Below are positions 1 to 8,580 of a DNA stretch of 44,361 nt, piece after piece. Origin of the DNA: Methylobacterium tarhaniae (GTDB taxonomy: Bacteria; Pseudomonadota; Alphaproteobacteria; Rhizobiales; Beijerinckiaceae). The number at the start of each line of letters is the position of its first letter. Position 1 is the stretch's first letter. The DNA is taken from contig NZ_LABZ01000058.1 of the NCBI RefSeq assembly GCF_001043955.1, positions 1 through 44,361 on the forward strand, given 5' to 3'. The notes below the pieces were generated by a model. It did not search any database and had not been told where the DNA came from. It saw only the letters and a list, made by a program, of their open reading frames with translations. Position numbers and translations under genes: made by a program.

Positions 1-6
1 GCCCTG

Positions 7-61
7 AACCCTCCCCCCTCTGCGGGGGAGGGTGCCCCGCGGATGCGGGGCGGGAGAGGGG
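7..61 (+). repeat. REP-like palindromic element, copy A
   Basis: The 55-bp unit begins AACCCTCCC, contains CTCTGCGGGGGAGGGTG, then a GC-rich hairpin (CCCCGC/GCGGGG) and ends GGGAGAGGGG. Its reverse complement recurs at 127-180 with the central hairpin replaced by GCCTGC/GCAGGC. The shared outer arms with an exchanged but still self-complementary centre are what REP/BIME-type units show. It lies 3' of the oxidoreductase gene that ends at 223, so it may also help end that transcript. Confidence 0.7.
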
Positions 62-126
62 AACCACGCTTCCGGAGAGGTCGTGACCGCGGTGACGGGT
101 GCCCCCCCTGGATCAGCGTCGCTCTG

Positions 127-180
127 CCCCTCTCCCGGCCTGCTTCGCAGGCCACCCTCCCCCGCAGAGAGGGGAGGGTT
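127..180 (-). repeat. REP-like palindromic element, copy B (inverted)
   Basis: Read on the minus strand, this copy matches copy A at 7-61 over both outer arms (AACCCTCCCC, CTCTGCGGGGGAGGGTG and GGGAGAGGGG). Its middle is GCCTGCGAAGCAGGC instead of CCCCGCGGATGCGGGG. The two copies face each other about 65 bp apart and could form a large cruciform or stem. Confidence 0.7.
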
Positions 181-222
181 CACGCGCGCCATGCATACGG
201 AGTGCGGAAGTCGAGAGACGGC

Positions 223-1572
223 CTACCCCGCCTCCCCCCGAAACACCTCCTCCATCTCCCGCCGGAACCGGATCGCCGGATCGTCGGCCGCGAACGACAC
301 GTCGTCCCAGCTTACCGGCCGCCCGGCGGCGACGGGCCGGGTGAGGGTGAGGCCGTGGGCGAGCCCGATCGGCAGGCCGCCGGCGTGAAGGGAGTCCCGC
401 GCCGGCATCAGCCGGCCGTAGACCGTATAGCCCCCCTCCCCGTCCAGGCGCTCGCCGGCCTTCAGGTCGCGCTTGGCCGTCGCCACCACGTCGCCGGAGA
501 AGCCCCGCGTCGCACCGGTGGGCTCGCCCCGCACCGCGATGCTGGCGACCGAGAGGCCGAGCTCGAGCCCGATCAGGTGATAGGGCTTGTACATCGCGCT
601 GTAGTGCCCGCTCGGATCGGTCTTCAGGCCGTACTCCGAAAAACACTTGCGGACGTAGTCGGAGGGCGCCTCGAAGGTGGCGTAGACGCCCCAGCGCAGG
701 TCGCGGAAGACCGGGCGGCCGTCGCGCTCCAGGGACGAGACCACCTCGACCGTGCCGTCCACCGGCAGGATGCCGCCGGCGGCTTCCGGGCGCAGCAGGG
801 TCGGCAGGTCGTCGACGCCGCAAGCCGGGAAGGCGAGGCCGGCGGGCGGGGGCGTCAGGTCGCAGGCATTGGCCACCGCCGCCATCTCCAGCGCCGACTT
901 GGTGCCGTCGAGGAAGGAGTTGAACATCTGCGGGTTGAAGTCGCCGCCGGCGACCTGCTCCTCGGAGAAGCCGTAATGGCCCCAGACCGTGTCGGGGGTC
1001 GAGGCGTGGTAGACCGGCAGGTACTTCGTGCCCTTGCCGGCGCAGACCACGCGGAAGCCCGCCGTGCGGGCCCAGTCGACGATCTCGGCGATCAGCGCCG
1101 GCTGGTCGCCATAGGCGAAGGAATAGACGATGCCCGCCTCCGCCGCCCGGCGGGCGATGAGGGGGCCGGCCAGGGCATCGGCCTCGACATTGACCATCAC
1201 GATGTGGCGGCGATGCCGGCAGCAGGCCAGCGCGTGGCGGATGCCGGCGCCCGGATGTCCGGTCGCCTCGACGATCACCTCGATCCCGTCCGCGGCGATC
1301 AGCCCTTCCGCGTCGTCGGTGAGGAAGGTCGTGCCGTTGCGCATCGCCTCGGCGGCGCTCTTCGCCGCGTATCGCTCCGCCGGCCAGCCGACCCGGGCCA
1401 GCGCCGCCCGCGCCCGCTGCGGGTCGAGATCGGCGATGCCGACGACATGCAGCCCCGGCGTGCGCGGCGCCTGCGACAGGAACATCGAGCCGAACTTGCC
1501 GGCCCCGATCACCCCGATCCGCACCGGATTGCCGGCCGCCGCCCGCGCGGCGAGCTTGTGGTACAGGCTCAT
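223..1572 (-). CDS. SAF-domain homoserine-dehydrogenase-like oxidoreductase (COG4091 type)
   Basis: A 449-residue protein with an N-terminal Rossmann fold (VIGAGKFGSMF at about residues 20-30) and the region VIVEATGHPGAGIRHAL, which matches NAD-binding homoserine-dehydrogenase/Gfo-Idh-like proteins. The C-terminal 90 residues (DVVATAKRDLKAGERLDGEG onward) resemble a SAF domain. The family is a predicted NAD(P)-dependent dehydrogenase of sugar-acid or similar catabolism; the substrate cannot be read from sequence. The start at 1572 (MSLYHKL) is chosen because GGAGGAGAC lies directly upstream; a start 21 bp earlier lacks such a site. It is transcribed away from the VOC gene. No operon partner is visible before the window edge. 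Confidence 0.85.
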   Translation of the reverse strand: MSLYHKLAARAAAGNPVRIGVIGAGKFGSMFLSQAPRTPGLHVVGIADLDPQRARAALARVGWPAERYAAKSAAEAMRNGTTFLTDDAEGLIAADGIEVIVEATGHPGAGIRHALACCRHRRHIVMVNVEADALAGPLIARRAAEAGIVYSFAYGDQPALIAEIVDWARTAGFRVVCAGKGTKYLPVYHASTPDTVWGHYGFSEEQVAGGDFNPQMFNSFLDGTKSALEMAAVANACDLTPPPAGLAFPACGVDDLPTLLRPEAAGGILPVDGTVEVVSSLERDGRPVFRDLRWGVYATFEAPSDYVRKCFSEYGLKTDPSGHYSAMYKPYHLIGLELGLSVASIAVRGEPTGATRGFSGDVVATAKRDLKAGERLDGEGGYTVYGRLMPARDSLHAGGLPIGLAHGLTLTRPVAAGRPVSWDDVSFAADDPAIRFRREMEEVFRGEAG

Positions 1573-1705
1573 GTCTCCTCCCCGGGGCGGCACCGCCGCC
1601 CTGCCGTTGCTTCGGCGCTCACTCGGGCACCGTTGCGGAAAGCGTCACGGATCGGCAGCCTGAGGTCAACCGGCGCGGATGGCCGGGTGGGGCTGAGGAA
1701 CAAGC

Positions 1706-2161
1706 ATGACGGTCACGTTCGCGCGGCTGACGCCGGAACTCCTGATCACCGACCTCGCGCGCAGCCTGCACTTCTGGGTCGACCTGATCGGCTTCCGTAT
1801 CGCCTTCGACCGGCCGGAGGACGGCTTCGCCTATCTCGACCTCGACGGCGCGCAAGTGATGCTGGAGAGGCGCGATCCCGCCTCCCGGCAATGGGAGACC
1901 GGCCCGCTGGAGCCGCCGCTGGGGCGCGGCATCAATTTCGAGATCGGGGTCCCGGCGGTCGAGCCGATCCTGGCCCGGCTGGAGGCGGCGGGCTGGCCGC
2001 TCTTCCTGGCGGTCGAGGACCAATGGTACCGCGCCGGCGAGGTCGAGGTCGGGCAGCGCCAGTTCCTGGTGCAGGATCCGGACGGCTACCTGCTGCGCCC
2101 TGCGGCGAGCCTGGGAGAGCGGCCGGTGAGGATGCGTGGAGGTGAACCGGGGTCCCCTTGA
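1706..2161 (+). CDS. VOC (glyoxalase/bleomycin-resistance) family protein
   Basis: A 151-residue protein with the paired beta-alpha-beta-beta-beta layout of the vicinal oxygen chelate fold. The first half has LLITDLARSLHFWVDLIGF, and the second ends VQDPDGYLLRP, the usual VOC C-terminal metal-site region. GAGGAA lies 8 nt before the ATG. Bleomycin-binding members sequester the drug, whereas others are isomerases or dioxygenases; the sequence does not decide which. It is a single gene divergent from the SAF-domain gene. It converges on kup with only 6 bp between the stop codons and no visible terminator. Confidence 0.82.
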   Translation: MTVTFARLTPELLITDLARSLHFWVDLIGFRIAFDRPEDGFAYLDLDGAQVMLERRDPASRQWETGPLEPPLGRGINFEIGVPAVEPILARLEAAGWPLFLAVEDQWYRAGEVEVGQRQFLVQDPDGYLLRPAASLGERPVRMRGGEPGSP

Positions 2162-2167
2162 GGATCC

Positions 2168-4117
2168 TCAGATCTCGATCTCGGTCCCCACCTCCACCAC
2201 CTGCCGGGTCGGCACGCAGAAGAAGGCGCCGGTGCGTTCGCCGTTGCGCATCAGGAAGGCGAACAGGGCCTCGCGCCAGACGGCCATGCCGCGGTGGTCG
2301 CGCTTCGGGATGATGGTCTCGTGGCCGATGAAGACCGTGACATCCTCGATGAAATCGGCCGGCAGGCCGCGATGGGCCACCGCGCAGGCCAGGCCCTCCG
2401 GGATCGAGGCGTCCTCCATGAAGCCGTAGCGGAGCGTCACGCGGTAGAGGTCGGGGGCGAGCCGGATCACCTCGGCGCGCTCGGTCGCCGGCACCATCGG
2501 CTTCTCCTCGTAGAGCGCGGTGACGATGCTGCAGCGGGCCGGCAGGGCGTGGCTGCGCTCCAGGAGCCGGGTCATGTGGAGCGGGATGCCCTTGGTCGCG
2601 GAGGAGAGGAAGGCCGCCGCGCCCGGCAGGCGGATCGGCGGATCGGCGCGGAGAGCGGCCAGGAAGGCGCCCTCGTCCTGGCGGGCGCCGACCCGGTTGG
2701 CCTCGGTCAGCCGGGTGCCCTGGAGCCAGGTCAGCATCGTCACGGCGACGACGGCGGTGAGCACCAGGGGGTACCAGCCGCCCTCGAGCACCTTCACGCT
2801 GTTGGCGGCCAGGAACACGAGGTCGATCGCCAGGAAGAGGCCGTTGACCAGGAGGACCAGGAGCGGGTTGAAGCCCCAGCGCCGGGCGATGAGACCGCCG
2901 AGCAGCGTCGTGATCGCCATCAGCAGCGAGACCGCGATGCCGTAGGCGCCGGCCAGCGCATCCGAGGTCTCGAAGATCACGACGGCGCTCAGGGTGGCGG
3001 CGGCGAGCAGCCAGTTCACGACCGGCACGTAGATCTGGCCCTGCGCGTCGCGCGCCGTGTGGACGATGCGGATGAAGGGCAGGAAGCCGAGCTGCATCGC
3101 CTGCTGGGTCAGGGAGAACACGCCCGAGATGATCGCCTGCGAGGCGATGACGGTGGCGAGGGTGGCGAGCCCAATCAGCGGGTAATGCGCCCAGTCGGGG
3201 CTAAGCCGGTAGAACGGGTTGTCGATCGCGTCGGGCTCGGCGAGCAGCACGGCTCCTTGTCCGACATAGTTGATGACGAGGGCCGGCAGCACCAGGCCGA
3301 ACCAGGCGAGGCGGATCGGCCGGGCGCCGAAATGGCCGAGATCGGCGTACATCGCCTCGCCGCCGGTCACCGCCAGGAAGGCGGCGCCGAGCATGGCGAA
3401 GCTGACCGCCCAGCCCGCATGGGTCAGGAATTCGATGGCCCTCAAGGGGTTGAGGGCCGCGAGGATCTGCGGTGACTGCAGGATGCCGCCGAGGCCCAGC
3501 AGCGCCAGGACGCAGAACCACGCCAGCATCACCGGCCCGAAGATCCGCCCGATGAAGGCCGCGCCCCGGCTCTGGATCAGGAACAGCCCGACCAGGATCA
3601 CCAGGGTGATCGGCATCACCGCGGGGGCGAGGCCCGGTGCCTCGACCTTCAGGCCCTCGACGGCGCTCAGGACCGAGATCGCCGGGGTGATCGCCCCGTC
3701 GCCGTAGAGGAGCGCGGCGCCGACGAGGCCGACGACGAGGAGCAGGCCGGCCCAGCTGCGCGGTTCGGCGCTGCGGGCGCCGAGCAGCGCCAGCATCGCC
3801 ACGATGCCGCCCTCGCCGTGATTGTCGGCGCGCAGGATCAGCACCGCGTATTTGAGCGACACCACGACGAGGAGCGCCCACAGGATCAGCGACACGGCAC
3901 CGATCACCGCGGCGGGCTCGGCCTGGCCGTGGCCGGCCGCCCGCACCGCCTCCTTGAAGGCGTAGAGCGGGCTCGTGCCGATATCGCCGTAGACGACCCC
4001 GAGGGCGCCGAGGAGCAGAGCCGGCTTCAGCCGCCGCTCCGGCTCCCGCGCGACCGCCTTCGATGACGGATCCTCGTCCACCGTCGCGAGCTGACCCACG
4101 GGCGCCTCCGCCGGCAC
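2168..4117 (-). CDS. kup: Low-affinity K+ uptake transporter Kup
   Basis: A 649-residue member of the KUP/HAK/KT family, an inner-membrane K+/H+ symporter. The diagnostic start GALGVVYGDIGTSPLYAFKE lies at about residues 37-56. Twelve hydrophobic segments follow up to about residue 470, including GDGAITPAISVLSAVEG, then a soluble C-terminal domain of normal length (about 160 residues). The chosen start is GTG at 4117 with a weak GGACAGG upstream. An ATG-initiated form is not available without cutting into the N-terminal tail, so the exact start is uncertain. The family is complete, with no truncation or frameshift. It appears to be a stand-alone gene. Confidence 0.95.
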   Translation of the reverse strand: MPAEAPVGQLATVDEDPSSKAVAREPERRLKPALLLGALGVVYGDIGTSPLYAFKEAVRAAGHGQAEPAAVIGAVSLILWALLVVVSLKYAVLILRADNHGEGGIVAMLALLGARSAEPRSWAGLLLVVGLVGAALLYGDGAITPAISVLSAVEGLKVEAPGLAPAVMPITLVILVGLFLIQSRGAAFIGRIFGPVMLAWFCVLALLGLGGILQSPQILAALNPLRAIEFLTHAGWAVSFAMLGAAFLAVTGGEAMYADLGHFGARPIRLAWFGLVLPALVINYVGQGAVLLAEPDAIDNPFYRLSPDWAHYPLIGLATLATVIASQAIISGVFSLTQQAMQLGFLPFIRIVHTARDAQGQIYVPVVNWLLAAATLSAVVIFETSDALAGAYGIAVSLLMAITTLLGGLIARRWGFNPLLVLLVNGLFLAIDLVFLAANSVKVLEGGWYPLVLTAVVAVTMLTWLQGTRLTEANRVGARQDEGAFLAALRADPPIRLPGAAAFLSSATKGIPLHMTRLLERSHALPARCSIVTALYEEKPMVPATERAEVIRLAPDLYRVTLRYGFMEDASIPEGLACAVAHRGLPADFIEDVTVFIGHETIIPKRDHRGMAVWREALFAFLMRNGERTGAFFCVPTRQVVEVGTEIEI

Positions 4118-4653
4118 GCCCGGGCCTGTCCAGCCCCGCTGCCGCGTCTAGGAACGCGGATCCCCGCCTCCGGCTCCGTCCGGGTCGTGGCTTAGGCGAG
4201 GAAGCTATGCCACTCCATGGGGAGCGCCTTGCCAGCGCCGGGCTGGCCGGACGAGAGCCGCGAAATCAGCGATTGAGAGCTGCGCGAAGGACGGTTCGGA
4301 TCATCGATTGATCAACAGCCGGCAAATGCTGATGGTGTTCCCTCAGCATTGAAGCCTTCGTCAGGTCGAGCGCGGATATCGGGTTCATCGATTCGACTGC
4401 GGCCAGAGCCTGGGCAGAACGGTCGGCTCCGCAGGCCCTTGAGACTACTTGGGCAATTTAAAACGCAAGCGGAAGCGGTGCTGACAGCAGGCACACCGGA
4501 CGGGTGGAAGAAGAACCTCGAATAGCCGCCAGCCACGCGTCCAGATCCACAGCTTCAACTCGATCCTCGCCCATGGGCGCCCCCTCAGCCAGCAGGACAA
4601 CGCACGAAGCCACTCTAAAATGCCCAGGTAGTGTTGAGCCTATTAAATTATCA
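4118..4653. other. Gene-free stretch with one hairpin
   Basis: About 540 bp upstream of kup and 3' of the GT61 gene. I see no open frame with a credible ribosome site or family match; a 74-codon minus-strand frame (4312-4536) has no recognisable content. An inverted repeat AATGCTGA (4325-4332) / TCAGCATT (4343-4350) with a 10-nt loop could be a weak terminator or regulatory hairpin. The composition starts to shift to AT-rich near 4600, which I take as the edge of the foreign segment. Confidence 0.5.
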
Positions 4654-5850
4654 TCACAGACTGCGCCCAGGTATCAGAGTTGGTATCTGGGTACGCAGAA
4701 GTCTTAATAGGGCCCCCAGCTGCTCATCGGTAGTCGATTTCCTCGTCGATCTCGGGTCGAGAATGATGTCAACAATTGATTGCTTCACGCTTTCTTGTAC
4801 TATTTCTTTGTCGGGAGTTTCAATCGCAAGACCGAAAAATTTGTTAATATCATTAATTATTTGACTCAAGTCCAAATAAGCTGAAGCATTTTGCCAAGCT
4901 GGTGTATTGCGGGTCGGCTCCCAATCTAGGGGAGTGACCGCCGACCCCTCTCCGGAAATGCCAACCTTACATCCCTTACGCGACAGCATGTTAACGAACA
5001 AATGTTCAACGCTCTGCCTGCTGCGGCGACAGATTATAAAAACCGAACTCTCTCTGACATCGCATAGTTCGAGGGTATGGATTGCGCTGCCTTCACTCAA
5101 TATGATTGCGCTTGCGCTGTTAATTTTATTCATCATGTCAGAAATTGCAATTTCTTCTGGATATATAATTTCAAATCCAGCTTGATTTTTCAGTAATTTC
5201 TCAATCAGTCTTTCACCTAAATATGATCCAGAAAATGCATGCTTGGATCGTCTAATGTATATCTTGCCCGACCTCAACTCTCTATGCCTTTTTTCTGAAG
5301 ACGTAGAGTCGTTTATTTTCTGAATGCAATCAATATACCGCCTGGATATTGGGCCAGCGCCGAGTACACTGCCTTGCTCAGGGACGAGCAATTTTTTAAA
5401 CTTAATGTTTTTGTCTATGAAAATTATGTTGCTCTTATCGATACCAAACAGACTCAACGCCTGGATCATCCAAGGGTACAATTCATTGGCGAATCCGCGA
5501 CCCAAAGGAAAAGGATGAAATGCAATAAAAGGCAGTCTTTTACTCTCGTTTTCAACAAATGCCCACAGTCTCGGTATCGACTCGGCGATAAAATGTCCAA
5601 AATGATTAAATAGCGGCCCTGCATACAAGCAATCATCATCTATAACAGTATAATCCAGTTCTTCGGTAGCAACATCGATCTTGGTTATGCTATATCCCCT
5701 GGCTGCGCGCCGATGCTCCATTGATGAGGCGTCTCCACCTACAACAGAAAATTGTTGCGAAACTTTTCCCGATCCCGATAGCAATGGCGTTACCAGGATA
5801 TCTTCCAAAACATGTACAGACAATTTCCGGTCAATGAAACCATCAGACAT
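4654..5850 (-). CDS. Glycosyltransferase family 61 protein
   Basis: A 398-residue protein with the GT61 (DUF563) core. FNHFGHFIAESIPRLW is the characteristic GHF-x-E-x2-PRLW block, KIYIRRSKHAFSG matches the IYI-R region, and SEGSAIHTLEL is the C-terminal nucleotide-sugar site. Bacterial members are thought to build cell-surface polysaccharide. The start at 5850 (MSDGFID) is chosen because GGAG sits 9 nt upstream. The open frame continues to 6000, but that extension looks like noncoding sequence. Base use is strikingly AT-rich (many AAA, AAT and ATA codons) compared with every neighbour, and dead mobile-element pieces lie just upstream. Recent transfer is therefore likely. No other polysaccharide gene is adjacent. 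Confidence 0.85.
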   Translation of the reverse strand: MSDGFIDRKLSVHVLEDILVTPLLSGSGKVSQQFSVVGGDASSMEHRRAARGYSITKIDVATEELDYTVIDDDCLYAGPLFNHFGHFIAESIPRLWAFVENESKRLPFIAFHPFPLGRGFANELYPWMIQALSLFGIDKSNIIFIDKNIKFKKLLVPEQGSVLGAGPISRRYIDCIQKINDSTSSEKRHRELRSGKIYIRRSKHAFSGSYLGERLIEKLLKNQAGFEIIYPEEIAISDMMNKINSASAIILSEGSAIHTLELCDVRESSVFIICRRSRQSVEHLFVNMLSRKGCKVGISGEGSAVTPLDWEPTRNTPAWQNASAYLDLSQIINDINKFFGLAIETPDKEIVQESVKQSIVDIILDPRSTRKSTTDEQLGALLRLLRTQIPTLIPGRSL

Positions 5851-6062
5851 AAATCGTAACTCCAAAGAAACGAACAACCTAGAAATGCCAAGCTGGCATG
5901 GGGGCGATAATAACCAGGTTCTGCGAGGCTTAGAAGGGCCCATATGATTTCTGTGAAGATCCGTCGTTCCTGCAACCAGCCGCTTGAGCGATTCAGCCAT
6001 CCGCCGCAGGCGTCTCAGAGTTCGTTAGAAAAGATTTAATCCATAGTGATCGGCGCAAGAAG

Positions 6063-6464
6063 TCAGCCGATGGGCGCAAGCGTTGCGCCCGTCGAAACGT
6101 GACACAGTGTCTCGTAATATGTCTTGAGACGGAGCGAGATCTTCAGAACGCCGATTCTTTGAGTAACTCGCCATCGTTTTGGCAGATGAACAAATCCCTT
6201 CGACCCCTTTGGCCGAAGGACCACCTCAACGACGTGCTTCAATCCAGATTGAACGGCAGCGATGAACCGCGTCTTGTACCCACCATCGACGACGACGGTC
6301 TCCACCCACGGATAAAGACGTACCAGGCGCTTGACCAGCTTGAGGCCACCGTCCTGGTCCTGGACATGTGCTGGGGGCACCATCACGGCGAGCAAGCGTC
6401 CACCGCTGTTCACCACCGGGTGACGCTGGCGGCCCAAGACTTTCCTTGCCCGCATCATATTCAA
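6063..6464 (-). pseudogene. IS5-family transposase remnant (C-terminal DDE part)
   Basis: An open 133-codon fragment reads like the second half of an IS5-type transposase. GRQRHPVVNSGGRLLAVMV matches the usual RKRH-v-D-x-G-LL block. A later PADVQD-like PAHVQDQDGG and VVVDGGY hold the second catalytic Asp. The region that normally reads LPRRWVVERTFAWL here reads LPKRWRVTQRIGVL, so the catalytic Glu has become Gln. The first half of the gene, including the first Asp, is absent. Terminal inverted repeats are not visible. It is therefore a dead remnant marking past insertion at this locus. Confidence 0.75.
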
Positions 6465-6621
6465 GCGGCGAGCACATCATCCTCGCCGTCCTAATGAATA
6501 ACAGCTGCGATGTCGAACATGTCGCGAGGCTGAAGACGAGTTTCGCGGGAATAAATCTACTTTTGCAGCAATCTCTGGCGCTGTTTCGAGACGATCGAGC
6601 CTGATGGAAATCTCATTTATA

Positions 6622-6951
6622 TTACGCAGGCATCTCGGTCACAGGTCTGCAGCGGATGAAGTCGATCTCGCTCTTGCCGGCAAAAATCAGTTTCGCGACA
6701 TGCGCGCCGTCGCTCTCATAACCGTCGGGTTGCCGATTCAAGCGATAGCCCTGGGTCGCCGGATGAAGAAAAGGCAGCAGCTGTGGATTATCCAGGAAGA
6801 GATCGATCTCATGGCTTTCGCAATGATCGATCTGGAGCATCAGGGCCATCTCGTTGCCGAAGGTCCAGTCAAAGGCGCAAGTTGCGGACTCGGCCTGCGC
6901 GATGATGTCCATCGCCAGATCGAACAACCACCATTGGCTGGATCGTACCAC
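6622..6951 (-). pseudogene. Truncated AbiEii/AbiGii-like nucleotidyltransferase
   Basis: The 109-codon frame resembles the N-terminal part of AbiEii-type nucleotidyltransferase proteins. MALMLQIDHCESHEIDLFL corresponds to the GGT-x-LMLQIDHRESHDIDLFL block of that family and is followed by DNPQLLPFLHPATQGY and LIFAGKSEIDFI. In a full-length protein the GG pair and the D-x-D acids form the nucleotide site. Here GG has become GN and the first acid is Glu. The protein stops at TAA just after the EIDFI strand, where the family continues for roughly another 100 residues. The frame is open a little 5' of the GTG at 6951 without a clear start. I read it as a broken toxin-like gene; no intact antitoxin gene lies beside it. 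Confidence 0.5.
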
Positions 6952-7063
6952 GCACGTGACATCAGCGAGCGAGAGGAAGCGAATACCCTGTCTTCAAGGC
7001 GAATTGGTCCGCGATCATCCGCACCTTACCTTGATCAAGCCTCGTAATACCGATAAAATTTTC

Positions 7064-7225
7064 CTATAGGCCTTCACGCCGCTCGGAAAAGAATGCGAAG
7101 ACCGATCCATCATTCGCGGTAACGCTGGCGGGATCGACGATCCGCGCGGCGAGCTGCTGCGCGGCGAGGTTTGCCCCATAGGGCGCGTTCGCCATCGACA
7201 GCACTGTCATCGTCACATCGATCAT
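7064..7225 (-). other. Short unassigned frame, 53 codons
   Basis: An ATG-started frame encodes a 53-residue peptide beginning MIDVTMTVLSMANAPYG and ending FFSERREGL before TAG. I do not recognise it. It lies between the broken AbiEii-like frame and the PRISE reductase, in sequence that otherwise looks like decaying mobile DNA. It could be the leftover start of a longer gene, since the next minus-strand bases stay open in another frame. Confidence 0.2.
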
Positions 7226-7400
7226 GACGGCGTCTCAATCGGCAGAACACTTCTTTCTCGACATATGCCCCTTCTGCGACCCGAACAAAACGAGCGCATG
7301 GCAGTCCGAGGCAGGCGGCCGCACCGCGGCAAGGCCTGCGGGACCCTCCCGCCACTCAGACGTTGTCCCGGCAACCAAGCGCGAACAAAGGACCCGGGAC

Positions 7401-8462
7401 ATGACGGAAACCGTGCTGATCGTCGGGGCGAGCGGGATCGTCGGCAGCGCCGCGGCGGCGGTGATGGGGGAGGCCGGCTGGACGGTGCTGGGGCTCGCCC
7501 GCAACCCGCCGGCGCAATCCGGGGTCGTGCCGGTCGCCGCCGACCTGCAGGATGCGGAATCCCTCAAGGCCGCCCTCGCGCCGCACCGGCCGACCCGGGT
7601 GGTGCTCTCGACCTGGATGCGCCGGCCGACCGAGGCCGAGATGATCCGGATCAACGGGGCGATGGTGCGCAACCTCCTCGACGCCCTGCAACCGGCCGGC
7701 AGCGTGCGCCACGTCGCGCTGGTGACCGGGCTGAAGCACTATCTCGGGCCGTTCGAGGCCTATGGGAAGGGCGCCGTGCCCCAGACCCCGTTTCGCGAGG
7801 AGCAGGGGCGGCTGCCGATCGAGAACTTCTACTACGCGCAGGAGGACGAGGTCTTCGCGGCGGCGAAGCGCGACGGTTTCTCGTGGAGCGTGCATCGCCC
7901 GCACACCGTCATCGGCAAGGCGGTCGGCAACGCGATGAACATGGGCACCACCCTCGCGGTCTACGCCACGCTCTGCCGCGAGACCGGCCGGCCGTTCCGC
8001 TTCCCCGGTTCGGCGATGCAGTGGAACGGGCTCACCGACATGACCGATGCACGGCTGCTCGCCCGTCACCTGCTCTGGGCCTCCACCGCGCCCCAGGCGG
8101 AGAACCAGGATTTCAACGTGGTGAACGGCGATGTCTTCCGCTGGAGCTGGATGTGGGGCCGGCTCGCCGCCTGGTTCGGGATCGAGCCGGCGCCCTTCGA
8201 CGGCACCGTGCGGCCGCTCGAGGAGCAGATGGCCGGCGACGCCCCGCTCTGGGCCGGGATCGCGGCGAGACACGGCCTCGCCGAGCCGGACCTGAACCGC
8301 CTCGCCTCGCCCTGGCACACCGATGCCGATCTCGGCCGGCCGATCGAGGTCGTCACCGACATGAGCAAGAGCCGCCGGTTCGGCTTCCTCGACTACCAGC
8401 CCACCGACGACGCCTTCATCGACCTGTTCGCGCGCCTGCGCGCCGACCGGCTGATCCCCTGA
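7401..8462 (+). CDS. PRISE-type SDR (progesterone 5-beta-reductase/iridoid-synthase-like)
   Basis: A 353-residue extended SDR. The Rossmann motif is [11 protein letters not shown] at residues 7-17. The active-site blocks of the PRISE family are both present: [15 protein letters not shown] (catalytic Lys) and [11 protein letters not shown] (catalytic Tyr in the unusual NFYY context rather than YxxxK). The family block [10 protein letters not shown], then [11 protein letters not shown], also matches. PRISE enzymes reduce activated C=C bonds of enones with NADPH. Bacterial members are common in proteobacteria and their natural substrates are mostly unknown. The start at 7401 (MTETVLIVG) removes a 59-codon upstream extension with no family match. 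It is probably monocistronic. Confidence 0.85.
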   Translation: MTETVLIVGASGIVGSAAAAVMGEAGWTVLGLARNPPAQSGVVPVAADLQDAESLKAALAPHRPTRVVLSTWMRRPTEAEMIRINGAMVRNLLDALQPAGSVRHVALVTGLKHYLGPFEAYGKGAVPQTPFREEQGRLPIENFYYAQEDEVFAAAKRDGFSWSVHRPHTVIGKAVGNAMNMGTTLAVYATLCRETGRPFRFPGSAMQWNGLTDMTDARLLARHLLWASTAPQAENQDFNVVNGDVFRWSWMWGRLAAWFGIEPAPFDGTVRPLEEQMAGDAPLWAGIAARHGLAEPDLNRLASPWHTDADLGRPIEVVTDMSKSRRFGFLDYQPTDDAFIDLFARLRADRLIP

Positions 8463-8541
8463 CGGTCCCACTGGCGCTCACAAAGCACAGATCGACCGAG
8501 ACAACCCCAGGTTTCCGAAATGCAGTAGGAATTGCTTCAGA

Positions 8542-8569
8542 CCTCACCGTTATCCTCCATACGGTGAGG
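8542..8569 (+). promoter_or_regulatory. Leader hairpin over the MCP ribosome site
   Basis: CCTCACCGT (8542-8550) pairs perfectly with ACGGTGAGG (8561-8569) around a 10-nt loop. The right arm runs into the GAGGAGA ribosome binding site of the chemotaxis gene starting at 8581. The stem would partly hide the site. Whether it regulates translation or is a transcriptional element is not known. Confidence 0.45.
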
Positions 8570-8580
8570 AGATAAAGAGA

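Noticed and set aside
4312..4536. 74-codon minus-strand frame
   Set aside because: No ribosome site or family resemblance; lies in the gene-free gap by kup.
6226..6480. Frame overlapping the transposase remnant
   Set aside because: Antisense or out-of-frame reading of the IS5-type fragment.
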